The notes beneath the pieces were generated by a model. It was not told the origin of the DNA. It worked only from the letters and a program-made list of their open reading frames with translations, and did no database searches. The translations under genes and the position numbers were made by a program. Below are positions 35,626 to 46,111 of a DNA stretch of 64,000 nt, in pieces. Numbering within the stretch: the stretch's first letter is position 1; each line of letters opens with the position of its first letter. Source of the stretch: Protopterus annectens (Eukaryota > Chordata > Ceratodontiformes > Protopteridae); NCBI RefSeq assembly GCF_019279795.1, contig NC_056725.1, positions 1,746,095,220-1,746,159,219 of the forward strand, read 5' to 3'.

Positions 35626-36975
35626 AGTAATTACGTGCATATTACCTGTGCATCTACTCCATTCGGAAATTACGTCGATACTGGGGTATAATTGGATTCC
35701 TCACCTGGGCGTTGGCTATTTGCCCTACCTTCGTGGAGATGGTCTGTATTGTGTTATGTTATGTGTAACTGCAACCGCTATGCGTGGCAACAGGTATATT
35801 TCGAAGTAATGTTACCCGTGGATTGTGTGTGTAGGGTGTAGTATTTGGTTCGACATGTGGGTGTCCCTGTCCTGACGACAAATGATAACGGAGTATTGCA
35901 TTCAAAACTGTAACATGGCTGTTGTATTCCTTTATAAAACGCATGCAAGTATGCATCCGCCTTTAATTGTGTCTCCCACGCGAGATGTTGTGGTTATGCA
36001 GATGTCATTGGCTGACTGTATGTTTGTGCTGCTATTACGGTTTGTATTCCTTTAATATCTATGGTGGGGGATATCGGTGGTTGTACGTGATGGATACGGG
36101 TTGTGGGCCTTGCATCTCTACATAGACAGTATAGTTGGCTGTGTGCTCCATCCCTACCTGGAGAGTTAACAGTTAATAGTCTTTTGTTATGGGAGTGTTG
36201 CTTGGGCTGTTGTTAATTGGTTCCAATATCGTCTGCAGGTGGCCTTGCTGCATGTATACCCCCGTAACTTCTGTGGTATATCAGCGGCTATGTCTACATG
36301 AGTAATTACGTGCATATCACCTGTGCATCTACTCCATTCGGTAATTACGCATCGATACTGGGGTATAATTGGATTCTCCGCCTGGGCGTTGGATATTCGC
36401 CCTACCTTCATGGGGATGGTCTGCATTGTCTTATGTTATGTGTGACTGCATCTGCTATGCATGGGAACTAGTATGGTCTGCATTCATGTCACCCATGGAT
36501 TGTGTGTGACAGGTGTAGTATTTGTTTCAACAAGTGGGTGTACCTGTCCTGCCGACGTATGATAACGGAGTATTGCATTCAAAACTGTAACTAGGCTATT
36601 GTTTGCATTTCTACAACGCATGCAATTATGCAGCCGCCTTTAATTGTGTCCCTCACGCGATATGTTGTGGTTATGCAGATGTCATTGACCGACTGTATGT
36701 TTGTGCTGCTGTTACGGTCTGTATTCCTTTATTATGTACAGTGGGGGATGTCGGTGGTTGTACGTCACGGATACGGTTTGTGGGCCTTGCATCTCTACAT
36801 AACCAGTATAGTTGTCTGTGTGCTCCGTCCTTACTTGGAGAGTTGACAGTTAATTGTCTTTTGTTATGGGATTGTAGGTTGGGCTGTTGTCATGTGGTGT
36901 CGGTATCGCCTGCGGGTGAGCTTGATGCATGTATACCTCAGTAACATCTGTGGTATATCAGCGGTTGTGTGTACG
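35626..36975 (+). repeat. 675-bp tandem duplication
   Basis: Unit 1 is 35,626-36,300 and unit 2 is 36,301 to about 36,975. Both begin 'agtaattacgtgcatat.acctgtg' and share blocks such as 'tggggtataattggatt', 'taacggagtattgcattc' and 'cgactgtatgtttgtgctgc' in the same order. Identity looks high (about nine positions in ten by eye). The units contain more CpG (ttacg, cgat) than the DNA to their left. No coding function is apparent. Confidence 0.8.
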
Positions 36976-37835
36976 TGACGACTATCCCTTGTCATTCTGT
37001 CCCAGATATTTGCAGTCATTGTGGTCCTGTTGTTGGGATAGCCTGTTTGCCAGTGGTTGCCACATATTCAGATGGGAATTGATTGTTTGACACTTGTAGA
37101 ACACACAGCGGTGTTTACGGGCTGACACGTACACGGTCAGTACTGGGGTAACACATCGATATTTCCGTGGTACATACCTATTGCTGTGTGACTTTGCCAG
37201 CGTATCTTATTGCAATTAACATATCGATTATCGTGCATACAGGCATGACTATTACATCGTCCTTTCCATTTCATATGGAGTATATTCCTGTGCTACCATC
37301 TGGGACATATTCACTTTGTATCATTCTATGTCGCGACACACCTAGCCAGGGTGGGGCTATCACTACTACTTTGGGACTAGTAGTGTACATATTCCTGAGG
37401 CTAGTTTACCGTATGCCTACACCTAATATTCCGCTCTGCCTCTAACGTGGCACCAACATACACATGTTGCAGACACACACACATTACACTCACACAGCGG
37501 CGCTGCGGCACCCTCACCGCACATGTACACATACTACGGCACTCATGGGGACGGCTGCACACAGTACCTACGTGGACCGCAACACCGGCGGTGGTGTCTA
37601 CCTCTCCCTTCATATCATCATACTATTATGCTGGCATGTACTGTTACAGTACTGTGGTCTGGCGATCTTTCACCTGTGATTATGCATATCGGTATGTTAC
37701 CCGTTCCATGGTTGGCAGTATCCTCTTATGTTGAACCTCCCAGATGTTCAGGTTGTCGTTTCACTATGTATACTATGTACAGATATCGCGGGTTACATCT
37801 CAGTCACCTTATATCCCTCTAATTCCCTGTCTTAA
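36976..37835. other. Harbinger interior, no recognisable gene
   Basis: T-rich on the + strand. Short frames (about 70-100 codons) carry no motif. Confidence 0.4.
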
Positions 37836-37895
37836 CTGTAGTATATATATGTATATGTGTACATATATTTCTATATAGATATAATTATATCTATC

Positions 37896-37957
<62 letters not shown>

Positions 37958-37985
37958 TATATATATTTATATGTATACATCTTAC
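37836..37985. repeat. (TA)n microsatellite
   Basis: TA repeats with interspersed 'catata' and 'gtata' steps. The longest pure run is about 37,902-37,948. It lies just downstream (3') of the minus-strand nuclease gene. Confidence 0.9.
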
Positions 37986-38208
37986 GTGACGTGGCAGGCA
38001 TACAGCAACGCCGTATGCTGTAGGACCCGCGTACTGTTCAGGTGTTGGCATTACATGCTCCACTGGCTGTTGGGTGTACAGTGTTTGGGGGCTGCCTATG
38101 TTGGAGTCACAAATGAGGCCACCCATACAGTACACTTTACAGGTGGTCATGTTTGTGTGCCGTCCATTTCACTGTGTGTGCAGGTAGGGAGGTGTCAGTC
38201 CATGGGGC

Positions 38209-39366
38209 CTATGCTGTCAGAGTATGTGCTATATGTTCCCTCTTTGCCAAGGCATAGGCATATTGGGTACGCCTCCGTCTGCCTACTGGGGCTGGCACAG
38301 TGTGTTCCTGGTCTGGAACCCTCTGTGCCTGGACTGGCCTTGGCAGTTGTGGTGGGCTTTGTGGCCCTTTACTGTTATGTCCCTGCAGCAGCTGCTTCCG
38401 CAGGATCATATTATGTAGCATGGCACATACTATGAATATGTGGGCACATGTGCCTGGAGAGTACTGCAAGGCTCCACCAGATGTATCCAAGCAACGGAAC
38501 CATGATTTCAGCATCCCAAACACACGCTCTATGATTATTCTGGTTTGTGCGTGTGCCTCATTATGGCGTTCTTGCATGCGTGTGTGTGCATTTCTGATGG
38601 GAGTCATCATCCACGGCTCCAGTGCATAGCCAGCATCCGCCACGAGATGGCCTTGTGGGATGTCCCCCCTGGCAAATACCTGATACAGCTGTGAGGCATG
38701 CCAGATATGGGAGTCATGTTAGCTTCCAGGGCTGCCAGCACACACATCCATGATAATGCCCTGAGCATTGCACACGACCTGGCAATTGATGGAGGGGAAT
38801 CCCTTGCGGTTTATGTAGCGTCTACCCTGCTCGCCAGGTGGTGACTTGACTTGTATGTGCGTGCAGTCTATCGCACCCAGTACCTCCGGGTATTGTGCCA
38901 CATGGTAGAAGTGGCGCATATTGCTAGCCAAATCCTCCTGAGATCTGGGGAAGTATATATGCTCATTGGCATGTGGTAACATGGCATCCAGAAACTGGTG
39001 TAGTACCCCGGATGCCGATGCCTGTGAGATGCCCATTATATCTCCAGTTGGCCTTTGAAAGGTACTTGTGGCCAGTATTCGCAAGCTTACACATACCTTT
39101 GTGTCCACTGGGATGGGTTCCCCTCTGTTGTTTCTTGTTCTCAGGCGTGGCCGGCACAGCCCCACTATTTGCTGTAACGTGTCTCTGTCCACCCTGTAAC
39201 GCTCTACTATCTCCAGGTCTTGTAGCCCCTGGTAGGTTACCCTTGGTCTGAACACTCTCCTTCTCCTCCGAGGCCTACGGTGGTTGTCGGCACCCTCCTC
39301 AACAACACCGCCTGTCTCTAACACATGCTGATGGATCACAGCCAAGGCAGCACCCAACATGTACAT
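38209..39366 (-). pseudogene. HARBI1-like DDE nuclease (Harbinger transposase), one nonsense codon
   Basis: This is the catalytic protein of a PIF/Harbinger transposon, which cuts at the TIRs and inserts with a 3-bp duplication. The frame runs from 39,366 (MYMLGAAL) to 38,209, 386 codons including the final stop, typical for the family. A basic run (RRPRRRRR, residues 30-37) is followed by a helix-turn-helix-like segment (about 101-130, TGDIMGISQASASGVL). Catalytic acidic residues fit D167 (GAIDCTH), D207 (IIMDVCAGSPGS) and E280 (RIIIERVFGML). The conserved HDSHIW follows the second Asp region, but codon 216, between GSPGS and HDS, is TAA (38,721-38,719). No other break is seen. An upstream in-frame Met exists at 39,441. 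The copy is either freshly inactivated, dependent on readthrough, or has an assembly error at this base. Confidence 0.8.
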
Positions 39367-40600
39367 TTTAAAAGTTCCCCGTGTGTTTACACCTATGGTG
39401 CGGCGTTTGGGAATACACGGCTGTGTGTTGTATGCATTCACACTTTATACTATTGTGCTGTGCACTGATGATGTCATAGGGTGTGTTTATGCGGCTGTAT
39501 CTGGGGTTATCTTCTGTGTTTTACCGATGGAACTACAACGCTGTTGCCTTTGGTGTTGCATTACTCTTGCCTGCCATGGATTACCTTTCGACCTTCCCTT
39601 ACTATTTCTGCATGTTGCACCTACTATTTTCTGGCATGCATCCTGCAGAGCACTGTCATGTGTACTTTCTGGGACATGGCATATCATGCGTTTTGTGTGC
39701 TGCCACCATTGTGCTGCCTGTCTGCTTTGCTCTGCTGTGTCAGGTCTTCTATCTTTGCAATCTGCTACCTCCCCTACTTTCTTTGCATTCATATGCCTCC
39801 CCTATACCGTTTTGCAGGTTTCTGCATGCAGAGTTGTCAGCTGCCGCCGATTGGCATTTGTGGGTTGATTAGTGTTGATTGCTCATTAGTACTCCAATTA
39901 CACTTCTTCCGCATTTCCTCATATTCTTAACATCACCTTCCTGTTTCCGATGTTGTTTGCGGGCGGCGTCACATGACTAGGTTAAGGGAACGTAGACATC
40001 CTCGTACACATGCACTTCTGTGCGCATTGTGTGCTCTCAGCTGAACTATTACCACACACCCCGGTCCTACAGCTGTGATTTGCGATGTACAGCCCAGGTT
40101 TGCTGTGCTCCAATGTGCTTCCTGCTACGGTGGCACACCCCTCTGCAGATGACATGTATTCCCTCTGAGCCACTCCTCGGTGTATTACCGCTGTGCCGTT
40201 TGGTACAGCCTTACGCCGGTGGGGGATTTGCGATTCAGTATTATCTGCCTCATTTGCATGGCATTGACTACTAATTCATAGTTACCACGCCGAGCACTGC
40301 CGCGAGTCCTTGGCAACCCTTGCACCGTGGTTGTGGCGTTCCATTAATACCATGGTGTATTATGCTGTGAACCTGATGTGTATTACGCTGCTGTTTTATA
40401 ACATTGTTATATTATTTCATTGTATTGCACCTTCTGCAAACATGTCCTAGGGTTCTGATGTGAGTTACTGTGGACATGCCATTTAAGTTGTTATTTACAT
40501 GTTGTGCATGTTTTCTTTTGACATTGTCTGTGTATTTCGCCATTGGCATATGGTACCAGTGTGATACCTGGGTCTGACACTCTTCCGTTACTCCTATGTT
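39367..40600. other. Presumed 5' region of nuclease gene
   Basis: This T-rich (+ strand) stretch lies upstream of the minus-strand nuclease gene and should hold its promoter, but I cannot pick out a TATA box or start site with confidence. Open frames on the + strand (for example 39,359-39,868) are hydrophobic/Cys-rich composition artefacts. Confidence 0.35.
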
Positions 40601-40664
40601 ATGTTTGGGAAAATGTAAACCGTTTTTTTTGGTTTACATTGCCGTGGACTTATGCTACGCCTGT

Positions 40665-40875
40665 GCCACTTCATGAATCGCTATATGCCTTCATTTGTAT
40701 GGTGCAACACCGCACATGGGGTGTTTAGCATACCTACGCCGGGAGCTGCGCAGATCCGGCGCACGCCGGTAGTGCACATGGGATTGGATCATACATGAAT
40801 CGCTCGGCGGCCATATTTGGCATTGTAATGCCTACGCTATGCATGCGCCTGGTGCAAGGTTCATGAATCCCGGGG
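40665..40875 (-). repeat. Right TIR and subterminal TIR-like motifs
   Basis: The terminal inverted repeat is 40,860-40,875 (TTCATGAATCCCGGGG on the + strand). The core CATGAATC occurs twice more just inside, as TCATGAATCGCT at about 40,671 and ACATGAATCGCT at about 40,793. Between them is a CpG-rich palindromic stretch (cgccggg..ccggcgcacgccgg, about 40,739-40,768). Repeated TIR-like words near an end are typical of transposase or Myb-protein binding sites; that role is inferred. Confidence 0.65.
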
Positions 40876-40878
40876 AGT
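40876..40878 (+). repeat. Right target-site duplication (AGT) of giant Harbinger
   Basis: This AGT matches the one at 9,237-9,239 on the other side of the element. Confidence 0.65.
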
Positions 40879-40903
40879 GTGGAGCAGATTACAATATTTT
40901 TGT

Positions 40904-40980
<77 letters not shown>

Positions 40981-41086
40981 GTGGAAGGTACTGTTTAATG
41001 GTATGTTAGTGTGTATGGATGTGGTGTCGGCTAGAGTAGTGAGAGTTAGTAGTAGTAGTGCTAGTATGCCTTGCATTATTTGTATA
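40879..41086 (-). other. Right flank, probably 5' part of the split L2-like LINE, with (TG)n
   Basis: A (TG)n run occupies about 40,909-40,977. Beyond it, minus-strand codons read 'LALLLLTLTTLADTTSIHTN', which could be the N-terminal leader of LINE ORF2. If so, removing the giant element plus one AGT would rejoin this with the endonuclease segment at 7999-9239. The join is inferred from position, not shown by sequence identity. Confidence 0.4.
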
Positions 41087-41150
41087 TTATATTATATTAA
41101 TATAATATAATATAATATAATATAATATAATATAATACAATACAATATTT
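41087..41150. repeat. (ATATA/TAATA)n microsatellite
   Basis: A five-base repeat (tataa type) runs for about 60 bp and contains an inverted half (ttatattatattaatataatataat). Confidence 0.9.
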
Positions 41151-42173
41151 GTGATTGCAACAACTGCCCAGCTGAAAACCAAGAAAGAAATTACACCCAG
41201 ATAATGAAATCTGTGGAAATAACTGGCCACCCTCACCACAAGAAAAATCATAGGATTAAAAATATATGAAAGCAACATTACTGGTCATTAACTACTTCAT
41301 ACTGCTCAGCTTGTGCCTCATATTATTACCCTTCTCTTTGTAAAATGTTTTGATTTTCTGATAAATCATTGAAGATTACAGTCAGTCTGTAATGTCAGAC
41401 ACTCGAGTTTCATACTTCATAGTCTTCAGGAAATCCATGTTGTTCAAAATCAGGTTGTTCTCCTATTAGCGTGAATTAGGGTAATCTTTAAAAGCTATAA
41501 ATGATTTTGGAGTTGTAAAGCCTCTGGTGGTCATTAGTCTAGTATAAACCTCTACTAGTTATGCACAAAACATGGCACAACAATACACTGAATGCATGTT
41601 CTTGTGTGAAGTGCATTGTTGTTTCCTTTGAGCCAGCAGGAAAACCTACCTAGTATCTGAGCAATAAAACATGGCCATAATCAATTTCACATGCAGCACC
41701 AGGAGGTGAAGTGACAACTCTGGTTTCACAACCCCTCAACAAAAGTAATTCTAAACTTATTGTCACTATCCACACAAGGAAAACACAATAAATATTGTAT
41801 AAAATACATAAATAATAAGCCACACTAAGACCCTCAAAAATGACTGCATCTTCTTAGTAGGGCTAAAATCTTGCAGAGCAAAGCAAAAAGAACATGGTAA
41901 ACCTCCTAGAAAACCAGACTCCCATGCAATCAGTGAAAAAATAGCCAGTTAGCAGTGGAGATAGCACTCCTCCATTAACACAAACACACACTGAAATTAC
42001 TGCACACTCCAAGTGCAGGAACACTAGCAACCTGTAAAATATTAAACCTAAAATACAAAGCTTTGCACTATATAAACCATGCAACATGGAAACAAGAAGT
42101 ACATCAAACACATACTATCCACTTAAATTTCTCCAGTAATGAAACCAAACGAGATGTCATCAATAACACACAG
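41151..42173. other. No recognised feature
   Basis: Ordinary AT-rich sequence lying between the giant element's flank and the second CR1-like copy. No gene or repeat structure was identified. Confidence 0.4.
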
Positions 42174-42475
42174 TTTATAGGTTCATAGGTTCATAGGTTC
42201 ATACTAGGCTATCTGCTTTGGAGCATTTATAAGCCTAGCCCGATTGTATTTGGCTTACACCACCCCTTGATTTGAGTATAATGTGCCCTTTTTAAAGTTT
42301 AGTTTACTGTGCCTCTGTCTAATAGTGACAGAGAAGCAATCCCCGGGACAAACCTACGATCTCCCATCCACTCATCAAGATTCTTCTTGAAGAGAGTCAG
42401 TGAGGTGCTCTGCCTAACATGAATTGGAATTCTATTCCAGAGCGAAGGGAGCCTCTGGGTTATGAATCTGTCCCT

Positions 42476-45122
42476 TCAGCATGTTCTATTTATTTCTGTG
42501 CTGAGGTTCAAGTCCCTCGAGCGTGTGGCTCTAAGGGATTTAGATTTACTGAGGTGGAGCATGTCCATTAATTCTGGGTTGGACATAGCTTTATATGTCA
42601 GGCATAGATCGCCTTGAAGTAGGCGGTATGCAACTGAATAGAGCTGGAGTTTTTTTAACCGAGCAGCATATGGCATCTGTTTGAGTCCCTTGATCCTCCT
42701 GGTGAGGTACTTTTGGGGTCTTTCTAATTGCTGCAGGTGTCGGGTAAGGTACATCCCAAAGGGGGCATTGTATTCTATGATGGGACTGATGAGGGATGAA
42801 TAAAGGGGCACGATTACCTCTCTTGATCTAGATGTGAATCCTTTCATGATGAGGTGGGCTATGTAGAAGGTCTTTCTAACCACTTTGGCAATGTGGAATT
42901 GTGCAANNNNNNNNNNNNNNNNNNNNNNNNNNNNNNNNNNNNNNNNNNNNNNNNNNNNNNNNNNNNNNNNNNNNNNNNNNNNNNNNNNNNNNNNNNNNNN
43001 NNNNNNNNNNNNNNNNNNNNNNNNNNNNNNNNNNNNNNNNNNNNNNNNNNNNNNNNNNNNNNNNNNNNNNNNNNNNNNNNNNNNNNNNNNNNNNNNNNNN
43101 NNNNNNNNNNNNNNNNNNNNNNNNNNNNNNNNNNNNNNNNNNNNNNNNNNNNNNNNNNNNNNNNNNNNNNNNNNNNNNNNNNNNNNNNNNNNNNNNNNNN
43201 NNNNNNNNNNNNNNNNNNNNNNNNNNNNNNNNNNNNNNNNNNNNNNNNNNNNNNNNNNNNNNNNNNNNNNNNNNNNNNNNNNNNNNNNNNNNNNNNNNNN
43301 NNNNNNNNNNNNNNNNNNNNNNNNNNNNNNNNNNNNNNNNNNNNNNNNNNNNNNNNNNNNNNNNNNNNNNNNNNNNNNNNNNNNNNNNNNNNNNNNNNNN
43401 NNNNNNTGTTTAGTGAGTTTATCTATAATTCCAGAGTGGGGGATGGTGCTGAAAGACTTGGCAAGATCTAGATAGGCTGTGTGAACCACCTTACTCTCGT
43501 CTTCGGCTTTGGTAACTGCTTCAAAGTAGTCTCTCAGGTTTAGGAGACATGATCTGCCTATTATAAACTCAAACTGGGTGGGGTCCAGAGTTTGGAGATT
43601 ACCAATGTCTTTGTTTATAAGTTCCATGATGATACGTTCCATGACACTGCAGACCAGGCTCGTCAGGCTAATGGAGTGGTAGTTCCCAGGGTCTGTGGTG
43701 GCTCCCCCCTTGTGGAATGGGATAACCATTGCTGTGCACCTTTCAGCAGGCACAAAGCCTGAGGTGAGGCTATGATTGAATATGGTACTTAGGTGGGGTG
43801 CCAGTTCGTTCTGTAGCTAGTGTAGAACGCAGCCTGGGATGTTGTCTGGTGTCATGGATGCTGTGTTCTTGTCTTTGGAGAGTGTTTTTGTACCTGTGCA
43901 GCCGTGATTACAGGAACTTTGCATTCTTCCGGTATTGAGATGTGCTCTTTAGGGGGTGAGAGGTGGGTAAAGTTAGCACTGAACCTATCAGTTGGATCTG
44001 TATATTTAGTGCCATTGTGCTGCAACTCCGAGCAGATCTGAGTGCTGCCATTGATATTCTTGACATAGCTATAGAATGCTTTCTGGTTGTCTTTAGAATC
44101 AGTGGCGATTTTGTTTTTGTAACTAGCTTTGGAGGATTTTATCAAGGATCACAGCTTCTTACTGAGGCTGACCAGGGAGCTCCTCCTCTCATGGGATTTT
44201 ACTCTTTTGCAACAGTTTCTTCCTTCTGTTGTACAGTTTGTTTATGGCAGGGGACCACCAGATTGGCTTCCTTTTTTGGAGGATGGCATCTTTGTTCTGT
44301 TTTGGATAGCATGATAAGTGCACTTGTGTAAGTGCTTATAAAGTGCAATTGTGTAGGATTCAGTAGTCGTAACTGTATTGTCCATCTGCATGGGTGTCAT
44401 GAAGTTCACTTCTGTCTTAAGCATGAAGTTGGTTTTGGAGAAATTTTTTTACTGTGGTTTCCTTAATGGGGGTGGGGGCAGGATGTGGATATCTAGGGTA
44501 ATTAGCTTATGGTCGGATCGGACCAATGAGGCATTGACTTCAGGTGTGGAACACTGGTCACTCATGTTGGTAATGACTAAATTTGGATATTTTTGCCCCT
44601 GGTGGGGGTGTGGATAAGTTGATCCAGGGCATTGGAAAATATGAATTCCAGAAAGCGTTGAGCGAACGAGTTGGTACATGAGTAGCTTTCCCAATTAATG
44701 GTGGGGTAGTTGAAATCGCCCATTATTAGGGTGTTTGGTTGAACCTCAATATTTTCCAGTACATCAAGAAAAGAGGAGTGGAAATCCTGGGGCATGGTGG
44801 GGCATCTGTAGCAAGCTACAATTTGGAATGCAGTTTTGCCTAGAGTTTTACACTTTGATAACTTCAGCTGCATTATGCTGAGCAACTAGCCTGGAGGTGT
44901 GGATATCCTTAATGAATATGGACACACCTCCACCTTTGGTGTTCGGTCCAGGTTACATGGCAGAAACGTGTGGTATGAGTTATAGCCTGGTAGTGCAGGG
45001 GTGCTCTCTGGAGCCTTGAACCAGGTCTCAGTCACTGCACAGATATCGATGTTCTTCATTTTAAGGAGTGCCTCGAGTGAGTGCATTTTGAGATTTAGTC
45101 TTTTAGCATTGAGTAGCATCAC
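42476..45122 (-). pseudogene. CR1-like ORF2, broken, catalytic core in gap
   Basis: Endonuclease blocks on the minus strand are 'LLNAKRLNLKMHSLEALL', 'DICAVTETWFKAPES', 'ACYRCPTMPQ', 'TLIMGDFNYPTIN' and 'SDHKLITLDIH'. RT blocks are 'TAMVIPFHKGG', 'ISLTSLVCSVMERIIMELIN', 'QFEFIIGRSCLLNL' and 'AYLDLAKSFSTIPH' (KSFS where KAFD is usual, so the first RT aspartate is lost). The gap follows, and then the thumb/C-terminal part 'KTFYIAHLIMKGFTSRS' through 'SLRATRSRDLNLSTEINRTC'. Frame changes occur near 44,900, 44,570, 44,240 and 43,850. It is clearly non-functional. Confidence 0.7.
42907..43406. other. Assembly gap (500 N)
   Basis: Exactly 500 N lie inside the CR1-like ORF2. The round number suggests a standard scaffolding gap whose true size is unknown. 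By comparison with the other copy, roughly 600-700 bp of RT sequence should lie here. Confidence 0.95.
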
Positions 45123-45385
45123 CCTCAGTTTTTGCTTGCCTGTTCCTGTTATGGTGGTGAATTTGTCATTTAAACCTTGCCTAAAAAAGGCACTATAGGG
45201 GCGTTAAGAACCTTGGCCGGTATCTTGAATCCCAGGGGTGATGGGTGCAAGCCATCTCTGGCAAAGCATCGTGGTCTGTCGACCATGTCATCCCAGGCAG
45301 ATAGATACTGGATCCCTTAGCCAATTGTTGAAGTCAATCATTTTGTCCTTGTACTTGCGGTATCATTCTGTGTGATGGCAGAATG

Positions 45386-46111
45386 CTACTCAGGGCTAGG
45401 GTCATACCTGCCTGGGCTACAAGATCGGAGAGCTCTTCCATGTCTCTCCATGTAGTCCAGGGAGGTATGTCTCAGTTCGTTCACACCAACATGAACGATG
45501 ACAGAGTCATATTTGTACTTGTTGTGGAGTGACCCGAGTTCGTGTGTTATATGGCGGATCCTGGCACCCGACAGGCAGCTGACAGTAACCTTCTTGTTTA
45601 GCCTGGTGAGTGGGACATCAGTGTGCCTGACTATAGAGTCACCTATGACTAGTGTGTTGGGTACGTTGTTTTGCCTTATTGGCTGTGGTTGAGTGGCACA
45701 CTGAGCCTGCGGGCTGTGTGTCATTTGGGTTGTGTTGGGGGGTGGAGGTCGCTTGCATTTCTGCTTTGGAGGTCTTTGTTGCTTGAGCAGATTATTATTG
45801 AGAACCTTCGCAAGTGTTTGTGTTTCTGTGTGTGGATTTTGGTGGTGTAGATTTAGTGAGACTATGTGATAAGTGTGATGTGGTGCAAGTGTTTACCTTC
45901 TCCTCGACTGTCAAGTTCAGTCTTGGTTGGAGAGAGCTTTACCTCCAGCTTGGATAGATAAGAGATAAGAGAGATGCACTCTCACAGGTTGTAGTGTTGG
46001 GTGGTAGGAGGAGAAGGGTTGTCTGTGTACATGAGGCATTTCTCCATTGCCCCAAGATGCCCAGATTCATCAGATAGACAGGGGAGAACCCTGGGAGCTG
46101 ACCCTTTGACA
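45386..46111 (-). pseudogene. CR1-like ORF1 with SGNH-like domain (second copy), broken
   Basis: The start 'MSKGQLPGFSPVYLMNLGIL' matches the other copy. After several frame changes the SGNH domain reads 'NTLVIGDSIVRHTDVP' (block I GDS intact) and 'VIVHVGVNELRHTS' (block III NE where ND is usual). Decay differs from the first copy, which has GDA and an intact ND. Confidence 0.65.

Larger units (their letters stand above)
9240..40875 (-). mobile_element. Giant PIF/Harbinger DNA transposon (about 31.6 kb)
   Basis: The ends match as inverted repeats. The left is CCCCCGGATTCATGAA and the right, read inward on the minus strand, is CCCCGGGATTCATGAA; weaker matching continues for about 12 more bases. 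AGT flanks both ends. Inside, on the minus strand, lie a Myb/trihelix-like gene and a HARBI1-like DDE nuclease, the two-gene set that defines autonomous Harbingers. Base composition changes at both boundaries: flanks are ordinary AT-rich LINE or microsatellite DNA, while the interior is CA/TG- and CATG-rich. Known Harbingers are mostly a few kb; even without the nested CR1-like LINE this one is about 27 kb. I see no further convincing cargo gene. The alternative, that the two ends belong to two separate small elements bracketing unrelated DNA, is less likely given the matching TSD and both genes inside. Confidence 0.75.

Noticed and set aside
37857-38435. 192-codon + strand frame starting in the (TA)n tract
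   Set aside because: The start is Tyr/Ile repeats from the microsatellite and the rest is antisense to the nuclease C-terminus.
40877-41110. Frames coding long Val-Cys or Thr-His repeats next to the right end
   Set aside because: They result from the (TG)n tract; only the short leader-like stretch beyond it was kept as a possible LINE piece.
42854-43475. Long frames across the N gap
   Set aside because: They consist almost entirely of undefined residues.
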